The notes: generated from the letters alone by a model not told the origin. Numbered from the stretch's first letter, positions 7,299 to 20,896 are shown. The stretch: DNA of 64,000 bases from Candidatus Saccharibacteria bacterium oral taxon 488 (GCA_010202645.1 CP047920.1:124001-188000), one strand, 5' to 3'. Translations and numbers: made by a program.

Positions 7299-7679
7299 AT
7301 GAAGTGTCGGTATGTTGCTATAGTCGCGGCGCTGGCTGTGACAGCGGATGTCGTATTGGTGCACACGGTGACGCCAATGAGCGTCGGTCCGTTGGGCATC
7401 CTAGTGTTTTTCGTATGTCTGTATGTAGCAACTGCGTCGTGCTGTTATTTAGTGATGGTCGCGGCGAGGCGTGTGGCAATGCGTGTTGTTCGACATAATA
7501 TGTATCGTGGCTTGGCCTCGGTAACGCCGTTGAAATTATATGATTATGCGAGTATTGTCGGTCTCATACCAATTATCTTACTTGGCATGCAGTCGCTTGG
7601 CGGTGTTACGGCGTGGGATATTTTGCTTTTGGCACTTTTTTTGAGCCTTGGTTGTTTTTATATACACAAACGATTTTAG
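7299..7679 (+). CDS. small membrane protein, four predicted helices
   Basis: The 126-residue protein is almost entirely hydrophobic, with four predicted helices (about residues 5-25, 32-60, 85-105, 107-124) and a basic loop (AARRVAMRVVRHN) between the second and third. I do not recognise the family. TATAGT (7287-7292) ends 6 bases before ATG 7299, so the message is probably leaderless; an in-frame GTG at 7293 is too close to the box to be the start. It precedes two genes that may act at the envelope. Confidence 0.6.
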   Translation: MKCRYVAIVAALAVTADVVLVHTVTPMSVGPLGILVFFVCLYVATASCCYLVMVAARRVAMRVVRHNMYRGLASVTPLKLYDYASIVGLIPIILLGMQSLGGVTAWDILLLALFLSLGCFYIHKRF

Positions 7680-7718
7680 AGCGTAGGCACTCCATTAGTA
7701 ACGTGGTACAATATAGAT

Positions 7719-8129
7719 ATGAATCCAGAGTTGCCTCAAGTGCGTCCACCAGTTGAGAATTTACCATCTACTTCAAGCGGTGAGGTTCGGCTTGATGGTG
7801 ATACAAATCAGGTAGAGACTGAGAGACGCTCCGCCGAACGCCCAGCGGTGAATGTGGCGAACTCACAGATGCCAGCAACAGTACTACCGACTGTTCCGGT
7901 GCCAGCGCCTCCAGTGGTACAGGCTCCTGCATCGACGACGTCAACTGACGATACGCCGCTGATAGCTAGTGACGATGATTTGATTGAGAAGGAGTGGGTT
8001 GACAAATTGAAGCGGATTATTACTTTGACAAGGGATGATCCGTACGAGCGAGCGCGGGTAATTGCGCAACTACAGGCCGACTACCTCAAAAAGAGGTACA
8101 ACAGGGAGATGGGCCAATCGAACGGGTAG
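7719..8129 (+). CDS. hypothetical Pro/Thr/Val-rich protein with C-terminal helical domain
   Basis: Residues 1-85 are low-complexity and rich in P, V, S and T, with no signal peptide. Residues 86-136 (EKEWVDKLKRIITLTRDDPYERARVIAQLQ is the core) form a charged helical domain seen in small hypothetical proteins next to the coupling ATPase in Saccharibacteria. TACAAT (7707-7712) lies 6 bases before the ATG. The ATPase at 8134 starts 4 bases after the stop, so the two probably function together, perhaps as a small partner of the ATPase. Confidence 0.6.
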   Translation: MNPELPQVRPPVENLPSTSSGEVRLDGDTNQVETERRSAERPAVNVANSQMPATVLPTVPVPAPPVVQAPASTTSTDDTPLIASDDDLIEKEWVDKLKRIITLTRDDPYERARVIAQLQADYLKKRYNREMGQSNG

Positions 8130-8133
8130 GAAT

Positions 8134-11100
8134 ATGGATAGCGGACCGTTAATTACTGGTTTTATTGTCGTCGTGGTGCTAGCGATCGGTGTGATGATTG
8201 TTACACTGCAGTATCGCAAGATGCTGCGAGAGGCAAAGAATTATGAGCGTGGGCTAAAAATGGTGCCACTGCTAATTCATTTGCCGCCATCAAGTGAAGA
8301 TATTGACGGGGCGAGCCGTGACCAGCGTGATCTAACGGAAGAGATTCTGAGCCAGGCGCAAGTGATGTATAACATTATATCAAGTACGGCAACGAAAGGA
8401 TTTAAGAGTCGACTCTATGGGCAGCGCCATTTGTCGTTTGAGATTATTGCGCGTGGCGGTTTGGTGCATTATTATGCTGTCGTACCGACGGTACTGGTTG
8501 ATGTAATTCGCCAAGCGATTGCGGCAGCTTATCCGGCGGCGCGGTTGGAAGAAGTGGCTGATACGAATGTGTTTAGTAAAATTGGCAAGATGAGCGGGAC
8601 AATTGGCGGCGAATTCTCGCTTCGTAAGTCGTTCGTCTATCCTATCGCAACATATCAGGAGTCAAAGCGAGATGCGTCGCGGGCGCTACTGAATGCCATG
8701 TCGGCGGCGACAAAAGACGATGGTATCGGCTTGCAGTTCTTGGTTCGGCCGGCGCGGGAGGGTTGGTCGCGTGCCTCAGAAGAGCATGTTGAGAAAATGA
8801 AGAAGAATAAGGGCAAGAAATCAACGAAGGTGGCGGGCGTTGATATCTCAATGGTCGGGGACATTTTTGAGGCGTTGTGGAAACCGCCACAGTCGGCAAA
8901 AGAAAAAGAAGGCGAGATCAAGCCCGAGGATAAACAGCTATCGTCACTAGAGCAGGCAGAGGTTGATGCCGTTAGCGAGAAGACGCGTTATCCGGCGTAT
9001 GAGGTATTGGTGCGGGTGGTAATTTCATCAAATACTGCCGCTCGTTCACAGGTGCTGCTTAAAAATATTATCGCTGCGTTTGCGATGTTTGACTCGCCAC
9101 GCAATAACGGTTTTCGTTTTTCGTTGACAAATAATATTGAGGAAATGACTACGGCGTATATTATGCGGTTTTTCCCGCAGCATATTCGCAGTAATATCCT
9201 TAATAGTGTCGAGATGGCGACTCTGTTTCACTTGCCGAGCGCAACTGCCATTCCAACTTCACAGGTTAAGCGGCAGATGTCCAAGCAGGTTGATGGGCCG
9301 ACTGATGTCTTGGACGAGGGACTATTGATTGGCTACAACGAATTTCGTGGTACGAAAAAGCCAATTCGTATCGGTACGAAGGACCGCCGCCGCCACGTTT
9401 ACATCATTGGTCAGACTGGTGTTGGTAAGTCGGTATTGCAGGAAAATATGGCGTATCAAGACATGATGGATGGCCGAGGATTTGCGCTGATTGATCCGCA
9501 CGGTGATTTGGTCGAGTCGCTCATGGGGAAGGTGCCGAAAGAGCGAGTGGAAGATATTATCTATTTCAACCCCGCCGATATGGAAAACCCGATTGGTCTC
9601 AATATGTTTGAATTCGACAGTCCGGATCAAAAGGACTTTCTGGTGCAGGAAGCGATTAACATGCTGTATGGGCTGTACGATCCGGGGCATACCGGTATTG
9701 TGGGGCCACGGCTTGAGCATATTTTTCGTAACTGTGCGCTGCTGTTAATGGCGGATCCGGCGGGTGGAACATTTATTGATGTGCCGAAGTGTCTCATTGA
9801 CCCAGAATTTGTGAAGAGCAAGCTGAAGTACGTCACTGATCCGCAGGTGATTGATTTCTGGACGAAGGAATTTCCGGCCTCACAGCGATCAAATGAGGCC
9901 GGTGAAGTGATATCGTGGGTGGTCTCGAAGTTTGGCCCATTTATCTCTAACGATTCAATGCGTAATATCATCGGTCAGACAAAATCAGGATTTAACATCC
10001 GCGAGATTATGGATAATAAGAAGATTCTGCTGGTTAATCTGTCGAAAGGTAAGCTTGGTGAGCTCAATGCCAAGCTACTAGGAATTATCTTTATCATGAA
10101 GTTCCAGGCGGCAGCTATGTCGCGGGCTGATATCCCGGAAGAGCAGCGTGAAGACTTTTCACTATATGTTGACGAGGTGCAGAACTTTGCAACTGATAGT
10201 TTTGAATCAATTTTGTCTGAGGCGCGAAAATATAAGCTGAGCCTGATAATGGGTAACCAGTTTATGACACAGCTAACGGAGAAGATTCGTGAGGCTATTA
10301 TTGGTAACATTGGTACGGTTATCTCGGGGCGTATTGGTATCACCGACGCGGAATTGATGGTCAAGAAGTTTCAGCCAGTGTTTGACATTGATGATTTATC
10401 AAAGCTACCAAATTTCCAGTCGATCGCTTCGGTGATGATCAATAATGTGCCGTCGGCGCCGTTTAGTATGAACTGGGTGCCACCGATGGGGCAGGTTAAC
10501 AATCAGCTTCGCGATGCGTTGGTACGACTATCGGCAGCGAAGTACGGCAAACCACGTGCGGTGGTTGAGAAGGAGATATTTGAGCGGCTTGGTCGTAATA
10601 AAAAGCCAGCAGCTCCATCGACTGGACCATCACTCAATCGGCCGACTGCAAAGGGAGGCTCATCTTTCCTTGATGAGTGGTTATCAAAACGTCAACAACT
10701 GGGTGGTGGTAAGCCAGGGGCTATGGGTACCGGTCCGAGTGCTGGTCAGCCTCGACTGGGTGCGCCATCGCCGCTAGCTCCCCAGCCGGGGCAGCCAGCT
10801 ACATCGCGATTAGCATCGCCGACCCCGGGCTTGGTGAGTGCGAAGCCGCAATTAGCTTCTACGCGGCCGCCACAGATTGGACAAGGCGCTGCGCCACAAG
10901 GTATTGCTATGCCAGCCCCGCCAGCTGGCCAGACGCCGCAGGGAGTTGGTACTTCGTTGAACGGGCTATCGGGGCGGCCAATAGACATGTCTCATCATGA
11001 TGATGATTCACGATCGCTAGATCGACATCCGGCATCCGCGCCAACAGTGGCTGGTTCGGATGGGGCTGCGCAGACCGCGCCGCTATCAATCGCTGATAGA

Positions 11101-11196
11101 ATGGCAGCGGAGCTGCAGCAGGCACAACCGCAAAATCGCCTCGACTTGCGTGGCGATAATAACGATAATGGTGAAGTATCAATCAAGCTACGCTAG
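8134..11196 (+). CDS. TraD/VirB4-like type IV secretion (coupling) ATPase
   Basis: Residues 4-26 form a membrane helix; a mixed N domain follows to about 400; then a P-loop ATPase with GQTGVGKSVL (about 426-435), FALIDPHGDL and Walker B YVDEVQNF (about 677), with the MGNQFMTQL segment near 705 typical of the FtsK/HerA-TraD branch. Residues after about 830 are Pro/Ala/Gly-rich and probably unstructured. The start at 8134 follows GTAGGA and excludes an upstream frame that overlaps the previous gene. No relaxase or mating-pair genes are nearby, so a role in protein or DNA movement at the envelope, perhaps tied to type IV pili, is inference. Confidence 0.8.
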   Translation: MDSGPLITGFIVVVVLAIGVMIVTLQYRKMLREAKNYERGLKMVPLLIHLPPSSEDIDGASRDQRDLTEEILSQAQVMYNIISSTATKGFKSRLYGQRHLSFEIIARGGLVHYYAVVPTVLVDVIRQAIAAAYPAARLEEVADTNVFSKIGKMSGTIGGEFSLRKSFVYPIATYQESKRDASRALLNAMSAATKDDGIGLQFLVRPAREGWSRASEEHVEKMKKNKGKKSTKVAGVDISMVGDIFEALWKPPQSAKEKEGEIKPEDKQLSSLEQAEVDAVSEKTRYPAYEVLVRVVISSNTAARSQVLLKNIIAAFAMFDSPRNNGFRFSLTNNIEEMTTAYIMRFFPQHIRSNILNSVEMATLFHLPSATAIPTSQVKRQMSKQVDGPTDVLDEGLLIGYNEFRGTKKPIRIGTKDRRRHVYIIGQTGVGKSVLQENMAYQDMMDGRGFALIDPHGDLVESLMGKVPKERVEDIIYFNPADMENPIGLNMFEFDSPDQKDFLVQEAINMLYGLYDPGHTGIVGPRLEHIFRNCALLLMADPAGGTFIDVPKCLIDPEFVKSKLKYVTDPQVIDFWTKEFPASQRSNEAGEVISWVVSKFGPFISNDSMRNIIGQTKSGFNIREIMDNKKILLVNLSKGKLGELNAKLLGIIFIMKFQAAAMSRADIPEEQREDFSLYVDEVQNFATDSFESILSEARKYKLSLIMGNQFMTQLTEKIREAIIGNIGTVISGRIGITDAELMVKKFQPVFDIDDLSKLPNFQSIASVMINNVPSAPFSMNWVPPMGQVNNQLRDALVRLSAAKYGKPRAVVEKEIFERLGRNKKPAAPSTGPSLNRPTAKGGSSFLDEWLSKRQQLGGGKPGAMGTGPSAGQPRLGAPSPLAPQPGQPATSRLASPTPGLVSAKPQLASTRPPQIGQGAAPQGIAMPAPPAGQTPQGVGTSLNGLSGRPIDMSHHDDDSRSLDRHPASAPTVAGSDGAAQTAPLSIADRMAAELQQAQPQNRLDLRGDNNDNGEVSIKLR

Positions 11197-11208
11197 GCGT
11201 GGGCCAAG

Positions 11209-11772
11209 CTATCTTTTGTTGAGGAAGCCAACGCGAGCGTACTCAATAATGGCGCCGATAATCCAACCACAACCAAAGAGAATGATGGTTTCTGATCCAG
11301 AGAGAACGTAGCCGTAGTGGCGGGCGACAAAGTAGATGACGACTGAGGAAATCGCACCGAGTGCGCCGGCAATAATGAGGTTCGGGCGTGCGACGGTGCT
11401 ACCGATAGCTTCGCTGGCTTTTTCAACGGCTGGGTTGTGGATGACCTTGCTAAAGGTGCGTGAAGCTGGCGGTAGTTCGCTTTGCATTTTTTTCATGGTT
11501 TTCCGGTAGCTATCGGTACGGTCGGCTTTGGTGATCTGGCGAGGTGTTTCTGGAGCTGCTGGCTTCTCCGTTTCAGCGGTTTGGCTTGCCTCAGCTTGCT
11601 CTAATGCTTCACGGTGAGCTTCGTCGATACCTTCGTGTTGCTGTTCGACGGCCCGCTCGGCCCGCTCCTCTAACTTTTCAGCTGCTGATCGTTCTACTTC
11701 GCCGGCTGACTGTTCAAGTTCGCCAGCGTTTTTTGCTAGCTCTGGATTAGCCCCATGAATTTTTTCTGACAT
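11209..11772 (-). CDS. coiled-coil protein with two C-terminal membrane helices
   Basis: Residues 1-75 are Glu/Ala-rich (ELEQSAGEVERSAAEKLEE) and predicted coiled coil. Residues 128-150 and 157-177 are hydrophobic helices ending in a basic tail (RVGFLNKR). The family is not recognised. The ATG at 11772 follows AGGGAGGG, 16 bases after the stop of the LPRTG protein gene, so both belong to one leftward operon. It converges on the ATPase gene. Confidence 0.6.
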   Translation of the reverse strand: MSEKIHGANPELAKNAGELEQSAGEVERSAAEKLEERAERAVEQQHEGIDEAHREALEQAEASQTAETEKPAAPETPRQITKADRTDSYRKTMKKMQSELPPASRTFSKVIHNPAVEKASEAIGSTVARPNLIIAGALGAISSVVIYFVARHYGYVLSGSETIILFGCGWIIGAIIEYARVGFLNKR

Positions 11773-11788
11773 ATTTACCCTCCCTATG

Positions 11789-13354
11789 TTATAACGTTCC
11801 CGCCGTAATATCGCGGCGAATGATGTGGACCTCTTTACTCAGTTGTCGCGAGCGGCAATAGAAGAATGTAATAACAGCCGCAATGATACCGGCAAATAAC
11901 ATGTTTTCTCCAGGGCCGGTTCGCGGCAGGGTAGCGACGGTCTGCTCGACGACCTTTGGCGTTGGGCAGTTGACAACAATTTCGACACTGGTACCAAAGA
12001 CGTTTGTCATACGGCAGTCATACGATGACGGGTCGCTGGTGCCGCGTGGTTTAGCCGAAAGCTGACCCTTGAGCTGGACGACGTAGGTCATAACCTTTTG
12101 CTCGCCTGGTTTGAGGGTGACTCGTGGCCAAGAAAGAGTGCGCTTTTCCTTATCAAAGGTGCCACCACCATTGTCATAGATATCGGCATATTCTAGCACG
12201 TCGGATAGTTCGTCTTTTAGATCAACTGTTGCTGGAGCTTTGCCTTCGTTTTTAGCGGTTAGCTTATACTCAATGCGGTCGCTGGCATTGGCTTTTTTCT
12301 TGGTGGCATCACCGCCGGAGGTTAGGTTATGCGCTGCCTTGGTGCGGGTAACCTGGGCTTTACAGGTTGTGTCTTTGACCCAAATTGTGGCGTCGCCTGG
12401 GCACGGCTGGCAGTCGGGATGGTCTATCGGCAGGCTTGGGTTAAGTGGACAGCGTGGTTTTGGACTGATCGTAACGGTTGAAGCACAGGCACTATTCGTC
12501 TGGTCACCGAGGCTGGTGTGGACGATAACGGACACGGTATACGTGCCGTCCTTGTCGAGTGTGTGCTGTAATGACGTGCTCGTAGCAGTGGTATTGACAC
12601 GTTTGCGGAGCACCTCGGTGCCGGCTGAGTTTTTAATGATAAAGGTATAGCCAGCGATAGTCGCACCGTTTTGGACATCGCCATACGCTGTCATCGAGAC
12701 TTTGGTACGGTCGGTGACGACGGGTCGCTCAAGTAATTTACAAGCGGCGGTTGGTTTCGGTTTTTGTTTTGGCAACTCTTTGAGCATGATGTTAGCGCAG
12801 GCCTTCATGATGGCAAACGGTTTACCTTCACTGGTCGTACCGACAAATGATTTATACCATGAACCTGAGCCGCTGCGGTTGCGCCCGGTGTCAAATTCAG
12901 CCATTGGTCGCGAATATAGCGTCAGGCTACCAACCTGAAACTGAACCTCTCCGCGCTGAAGGCCGAAGCGTGAGACACGGCTCCAGGACTGCCAGCCGTT
13001 ATCGCGGCCGCTGCTGCGAGTACTGATCTCAGAGTCGCGAGCACTCGCCAAGTTCTCGCGTGTGATGCCAGCGTGCTGCAGCATGTCACGATAATTTTGC
13101 GAGTTATTGTCCCACGCGGCGAGCAGCTGTGATTTCGTATGAATACCGCCATAAACAAGGTCTGAAGCATTGGCGGCATTGGCAGATTCAGGTGGTTGGA
13201 AAACGGCAAATGACTGCACGATGAGCGCTAGGGCGGTCAGAATGAGACCGGTTTTGCGAGTGATTTCCTCTTTGTGGAGGCGTTTCGCGTAAAAGCCGAG
13301 CTCTTGGATGAGGCTTGGGCTAAACGCGAGGTGGGAGACGATTTTCTTAAACAT
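11789..13354 (-). CDS. LPxTG-anchored surface protein with DUF11-like domain
   Basis: A long basic N-region precedes a signal helix (about residues 36-52) and an AxA-type end (ANAANA). The middle holds a PKD-like beta domain (about 215-300) and a Cys-rich segment (CPLNP...CQPCPGD). Residues 335-440 resemble a DUF11 isopeptide-type repeat (KLTAKNEGKAPATVDLKDEL). The C-terminus is LPRTGPGEN, a hydrophobic helix and a basic tail, a sortase anchoring signal. The protein is therefore probably covalently displayed, and a role in contact with the host bacterium is plausible. TATAGT lies on the minus strand at 13406-13411. Confidence 0.75.
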   Translation of the reverse strand: MFKKIVSHLAFSPSLIQELGFYAKRLHKEEITRKTGLILTALALIVQSFAVFQPPESANAANASDLVYGGIHTKSQLLAAWDNNSQNYRDMLQHAGITRENLASARDSEISTRSSGRDNGWQSWSRVSRFGLQRGEVQFQVGSLTLYSRPMAEFDTGRNRSGSGSWYKSFVGTTSEGKPFAIMKACANIMLKELPKQKPKPTAACKLLERPVVTDRTKVSMTAYGDVQNGATIAGYTFIIKNSAGTEVLRKRVNTTATSTSLQHTLDKDGTYTVSVIVHTSLGDQTNSACASTVTISPKPRCPLNPSLPIDHPDCQPCPGDATIWVKDTTCKAQVTRTKAAHNLTSGGDATKKKANASDRIEYKLTAKNEGKAPATVDLKDELSDVLEYADIYDNGGGTFDKEKRTLSWPRVTLKPGEQKVMTYVVQLKGQLSAKPRGTSDPSSYDCRMTNVFGTSVEIVVNCPTPKVVEQTVATLPRTGPGENMLFAGIIAAVITFFYCRSRQLSKEVHIIRRDITAGTL

Positions 13355-13439
13355 GTCGTTCCTTATTTTCCATTAGTTTTATGTTTTCGTAAAAATTCCG
13401 TCTCCACTATAGCACAGTGATCGCTTTTACGCAAATAGC

Positions 13440-13468
13440 TTGAGTGAACACTTTTTTTGCGGTATAAT
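13440..13468 (+). promoter_or_regulatory. gyrB promoter
   Basis: TTGAGT (13440-13445), 17-base spacer, TATAAT (13463-13468). The leader to the ATG at 13514 is about 40 bases with a GAGGGA ribosome binding site. Confidence 0.75.
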
Positions 13469-13489
13469 GGGGGAGTTGTAAATAGCTGA

Positions 13490-15490
<2,001 letters not shown>

Positions 15491-15492
15491 TC

Positions 15493-18012
15493 ATGAGTGA
15501 TCAGGACAAACAGATACAATCAACCAGTGACCACGAGTCAATTGAGGCAACACCAGACATGATAGCCGAGGCATCAGCAGGCTTAGAGCGACGTCGACTC
15601 GAACATGTGATGCAGGATAATTTCTTCCGCTATTCAATGAGCGTTATCGTTGATCGTGCACTGCCAGATGTGCGTGACGGTCTGAAGCCGGTGCATCGCC
15701 GTATTTTGTATTCAATGAACCAAAACGGTAACCGTAGTACTGCAAAATTCGTCAAGTCAGCGCGCATCATTGGTGATGTAATGGGTAAATATCACCCGCA
15801 CGGTGACTCAGCGATTTATGATTCGATGGTGCGTCTGGCGCAAGATTGGGCGATGCGCTATACCTTGGTGCAGGGCCAAGGAAATTTTGGCTCAATGGAC
15901 GGAGATCCACCAGCCGCTCACCGTTATACTGAGGCGCGACTCGACAAGCCAGCTGAAGAACTACTAACTGACATCGAGAAAGAAACGGTTGATTTCAAGG
16001 ATAACTTTGATGGTTCAGAGCGTGAGCCAATCGTGCTGCCGGCAAAATTACCAAACCTGCTACTGAACGGTCAGATTGGTATTGCTGTTGGTATGGCGAC
16101 GAGTATCCCGACGCATAACCTGGGCGAGTTGGTGGATGCGACGGTTGAGCTGATCAATAATCCTGAAGCGACGGTTGATGATTTACTGAAGCACGTTAAG
16201 GGTCCGGATTTTCCGACGGGGGCGATTGTCTATGGGGGCGCGCCGATGCGTCAGGCATATGCGACCGGTCGCGGTAGTGTAATGATGCGGGCAGTGGCGG
16301 AGATTCAGGAGACCAAGAAGGGGCGGCATCAGATCGTTGTCACGGAAATCCCATATGGTGTAAATAAAGCAACACTAATCGAAAAAATTGGTGAACTTCA
16401 CAAGGAAAAGAGAGTGCAGCTGGCTGACTTGCGCGATGAAAGTTCTCGAGGTAAGGTCCGCATTGTCATTGAGTTGAAAAAGGATGCGTATCCAAAGAAA
16501 GTATTGAACCAGCTATACAAGCTGACAGCGCTCCAGACGAGTTTTAATTACAACATGTTGGCATTGGTTAATACCATGCAGCCACGGATTTTAGGCTTGC
16601 ACGATATTTTGAGCGAATTTGTGAAACACCGCCAGACTGTGGTGCGCCGTCGTACTGAGTTTGAGCTGAAAAAAGCCAAGGCAAGAGCACATATTCTGGA
16701 GGGCTATAAGATTGCGCTGGATCATATTGACGAGGTGATCAAGACGATTCGTGCCTCAAAAACCCAGGATGAAGCGGAAAAGAATCTGCGCGCTAAGTTT
16801 GGACTCAGCGAGATCCAGGCCAAGGCTATTTTGGCAATGCAGTTGCGACGCCTGACTGGACTTGAGCGTGAAGCGGTCGAGAATGAACTTCGCGAACTTC
16901 TGAAGCTGATCGCAAGGTTAGAGGCTATCTTGGCCGACGAGCAAGAGATTTTGAACATCATCAAGACCGAGCTTCTAGAGATGAAGGAAAAGTATGGCGA
17001 CGAGCGGCGTAGTAAAATTATCAACCATGAGCTGGGTAAGTTCTCTGATGAGGAGCTAATTCCAGATGAGGAAGCGGTCATTTTGCTAACCGGCGAGAAT
17101 TACATCAAGCGGACCCTGCTCAGTGACTATCGCAAGCAAAACCGTGGCGGCAAGGGCAAGCGCGGCATGACCACCAAAGAGGAGGATATCATTGACCAGG
17201 TGGTGCCAGCAAATACCCATGACTATTTGTTGTTCTTTACGAATCGAGGTCGGATTTTCCGTCTGAAAGCGTATGAAGTACCAGCTGCCAGTCTCAGTGC
17301 TAAAGGTGTGGCGGCGGTGAACCTGCTCCAGCTACAGCCAGAAGAGAAGATCACCGCTATCATTAAACACGAGAAGAACGCTGGTGACCAGGGCTACCTA
17401 TTTATGGCAACTAAGCATGGTACGGTGAAGAAGACTCCGCTTGGCGACTATGCCAATATCCGGACGAACGGGCTCATTGCTATTAAGTTAGACGAGGGTG
17501 ACGAGCTACGTTGGATCAAGAAAACAGATGGCAAAAGTGATGTAATTATTTCAACATCAGCTGGTCAAGCGATTCGTTTCAACGAGCAGGATGCTCGGCC
17601 GATGGGTCGAGCGGCTCGTGGCGTACGCGGGGTGCGTCTACGTCCGAACGATTGCGTTGTTGGCATGGATATCGTTACCAGCGATGAGCAGACACTACTG
17701 GTCATTAGCGAAAAGGGCTTTGGTAAGCGCACGAAAGTGACTAACTTCCCAAGTCATAAGCGCGGTGGTGTCGGGATAAAGGCGGCAATCGTGACAGCAA
17801 AGACTGGCCCAATCATTTCAGTACAGACGATTGATCCGACGATGAACGAAGCACTGTTGGTATCGCAAAATGGTCAAACAATTCGTCTGGGCTTGAGTGA
17901 CATCAAGTTGCTCGGTCGAACAACCCAGGGCGTAACGATTATGCGGTTGAGTGATGGTGACGCGGTGTCGTCGATTGGCCTAATGGAGAAGCGTCCAGAC
18001 GAGGAGGATTAG
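15493..18012 (+). CDS. gyrA: DNA gyrase subunit A
   Basis: The breakage-reunion domain has [18 protein letters not shown] and [17 protein letters not shown], and the catalytic tyrosine in [10 protein letters not shown] (about residue 144). The C-terminal beta-pinwheel starts after about 510 and carries a GyrA-box-like [10 protein letters not shown]. The residues equivalent to Ser83 and Asp87 of E. coli are Ser and Asp, so no classical fluoroquinolone-resistance change is visible. The 839-residue length is normal. It shares the gyrB transcript. Confidence 0.96.
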   Translation: MSDQDKQIQSTSDHESIEATPDMIAEASAGLERRRLEHVMQDNFFRYSMSVIVDRALPDVRDGLKPVHRRILYSMNQNGNRSTAKFVKSARIIGDVMGKYHPHGDSAIYDSMVRLAQDWAMRYTLVQGQGNFGSMDGDPPAAHRYTEARLDKPAEELLTDIEKETVDFKDNFDGSEREPIVLPAKLPNLLLNGQIGIAVGMATSIPTHNLGELVDATVELINNPEATVDDLLKHVKGPDFPTGAIVYGGAPMRQAYATGRGSVMMRAVAEIQETKKGRHQIVVTEIPYGVNKATLIEKIGELHKEKRVQLADLRDESSRGKVRIVIELKKDAYPKKVLNQLYKLTALQTSFNYNMLALVNTMQPRILGLHDILSEFVKHRQTVVRRRTEFELKKAKARAHILEGYKIALDHIDEVIKTIRASKTQDEAEKNLRAKFGLSEIQAKAILAMQLRRLTGLEREAVENELRELLKLIARLEAILADEQEILNIIKTELLEMKEKYGDERRSKIINHELGKFSDEELIPDEEAVILLTGENYIKRTLLSDYRKQNRGGKGKRGMTTKEEDIIDQVVPANTHDYLLFFTNRGRIFRLKAYEVPAASLSAKGVAAVNLLQLQPEEKITAIIKHEKNAGDQGYLFMATKHGTVKKTPLGDYANIRTNGLIAIKLDEGDELRWIKKTDGKSDVIISTSAGQAIRFNEQDARPMGRAARGVRGVRLRPNDCVVGMDIVTSDEQTLLVISEKGFGKRTKVTNFPSHKRGGVGIKAAIVTAKTGPIISVQTIDPTMNEALLVSQNGQTIRLGLSDIKLLGRTTQGVTIMRLSDGDAVSSIGLMEKRPDEED

Positions 18013-18016
18013 CCAA

Positions 18017-18454
18017 GTGCCGATGCAATACATCCTGATACCGGGCATCGCGTGGTTTGTAGCGCAGTCATCAAAGCATCTGGCCCGGCTGTTTGGCCGT
18101 AATCGTCGAGTTACACAGTCGAACCCCCGTTCGCCGGTATTATTTTCGGGTGGTATGCCGAGCGCTCACAGTGCAACGGTGGTGTCGCTTGCGCTGACTA
18201 TCGGCTACTACCAGGGATGGGAGAGTCCGCTGTTTGGCCTGGCTGCGTGGTTCGCGGCGATCGTATTGTATGATGCGGTGATGGTGCGGTTCTCCTCTGG
18301 ACAGCAAGGTGACTTGCTCAATAGAGTGGTGCAAAAAGATTATCCAAAACTGTCAACGATTAGGGTGGCGCATGGTCATACACTGCCAGAAATGCTTGTC
18401 GGGGCGGCCGTGGGCACGGTTGTAACCTTTGTTGTAATTTTCGCTACAAGATAA
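18017..18454 (+). CDS. divergent PAP2-family (DUF212/YuiD-like) membrane protein
   Basis: The 145-residue protein carries the DUF212 signatures GGMPSAHSATVVSLA, DAVMVRFSSGQQG and GHTLPEMLVGAAVG, the last being the distant equivalent of a PAP2 phosphatase histidine motif. Such proteins are thought to act on lipid or isoprenoid phosphates, but activity is not established. GTG at 18017 follows GAGGAG by about 10 bases; the ATG at 18023 is too far from it. It is probably the last gene of the gyrBA transcript. Confidence 0.85.
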   Translation: MPMQYILIPGIAWFVAQSSKHLARLFGRNRRVTQSNPRSPVLFSGGMPSAHSATVVSLALTIGYYQGWESPLFGLAAWFAAIVLYDAVMVRFSSGQQGDLLNRVVQKDYPKLSTIRVAHGHTLPEMLVGAAVGTVVTFVVIFATR

Positions 18455-18467
18455 TTGCTAATAACCC

Positions 18468-18496
18468 TTGACCTGACCACTAATATCAGGTAAGAT
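18468..18496 (+). promoter_or_regulatory. 16S rRNA promoter
   Basis: TTGACC (18468-18473), 17-base spacer, TAAGAT (18491-18496), about 170 bases upstream of the mature 16S. The same TAAGAT hexamer with 17-base spacing appears at the KGG gene (29686-29714). Confidence 0.8.
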
Positions 18497-18584
18497 GAAT
18501 ATCAGTCTGGTTGCTGGAGTGCGAGCCAAGCGACAATCACGCTAATTTGTTAGGTGAAGCGAAAGCGGTACGCAAACCCGACTA

Positions 18585-18600
18585 TGGTCTTTAACAATTT
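18585..18600 (+). promoter_or_regulatory. boxA-like antitermination site in 16S leader
   Basis: TGGTCTTTAACAATTT closely matches the E. coli rrn boxA region (TGCTCTTTAACAATTT). Such sites bind NusB-S10 and keep RNA polymerase processive through rRNA. A related sequence precedes the 23S gene at 23858. Confidence 0.65.
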
Positions 18601-18611
18601 GATTGTGCAAT
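18599..18611 (+). repeat. 5' arm of 16S precursor processing stem
   Basis: TTGATTGTGCAAT is perfectly complementary to ATTGCACAATCAA at 20384-20396, so the two arms enclose the whole 16S gene. This fits an RNase III-type processing stalk. Confidence 0.75.
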
Positions 18612-18666
18612 ATCATCGTCAGTTTATATTTTTGTAGAGCCTTAATACTTTGATACAAAGTAGATT

Positions 18667-20240
<1,574 letters not shown>

Positions 20241-20408
20241 AGGGAGAATAGATGCCAGCTTGTCGAGCAATCACAAGTTGAGCTAGGTCGGTCTCGTAAA
20301 TATGCTGAGCTTACATATTTACAATAGTCCTCTCGAGGACGAGACAAAGTTCAAAACCTTCTCTACGATGAGCCGATTGATGAATTGCACAATCAAGTTG
20401 TTAATATA

Positions 20409-20437
20409 AAAACGCCCTCCTGTTTGGAGGGCGTTTT
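20409..20437 (+). terminator. intrinsic terminator after 16S rRNA
   Basis: AAAACGCCCTCC pairs with GGAGGGCGTTTT around a short TGTTT loop and ends in TTTTGT. It lies just after the 3' processing arm, so the 16S is probably transcribed alone. Nothing else is visible between 20240 and the gene at 20519 apart from this processing arm and hairpin. Confidence 0.8.
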
Positions 20438-20518
20438 GTCGTCTATGACTAATGACGGGGCCTTTCCTTTCAGTGTGGCTGAGCATAGGCAGAACGCGAT
20501 ATGGCGATGGCTGCGGAA

Positions 20519-20755
20519 CTATCGGCGACCGAATAGCGATTCTGCCAGCCAGCCCAGCGGAATAGTGTGGAGACAGAGCATAATTCCAAAGCCAACTCCA
20601 CAGACGACCAGACCCCAGAACTTAAAGCGCTCGTAGCTGCTGATACCGCTCGCGAGGTTATCTGCTAGCTTTTGGTGATATATGGTCATGACGGCTCCGA
20701 TAATCAGAACGATGAGGCCGACAAAAAAAGATCCAAAGGTAAATTTATAATACAT
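20519..20755 (-). CDS. small membrane protein, two predicted helices
   Basis: The 78-residue protein (MYYKFTFGSFFVG...) has two hydrophobic helices (about residues 8-27 and 47-70). The family is not recognised. On the minus strand TATAAT (20762-20767) ends 6 bases before this ATG; the longer upstream frame would start beyond the promoter, so I reject it. It lies antisense between the 16S terminator and tRNA-Ala. Confidence 0.55.
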   Translation of the reverse strand: MYYKFTFGSFFVGLIVLIIGAVMTIYHQKLADNLASGISSYERFKFWGLVVCGVGFGIMLCLHTIPLGWLAESLFGRR

Positions 20756-20819
20756 ATCTCCATTATACACTTGCCAGAATAAAAAAGATACGGTACAATG
20801 AATAAAGTCTTGGCGAGAT

Positions 20820-20896
20820 GGGGGCATAGCTCAGTTGGCTAGAGCACCTGCTTTGCAAGCAGGGGGTCCAGGGTTCGAGTCCCTGTGCCTCCACCA
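20820..20896 (+). tRNA. tRNA-Ala (TGC)
   Basis: Acceptor GGGGGCA pairs with TGCCTCC; the anticodon loop is CTTTGCAAG with TGC; the T-loop is TTCGAGT; CCA is encoded. TACAAT lies upstream near 20793. With tRNA-Ile it forms the pair that in many bacteria sits in the 16S-23S spacer. Confidence 0.96.
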
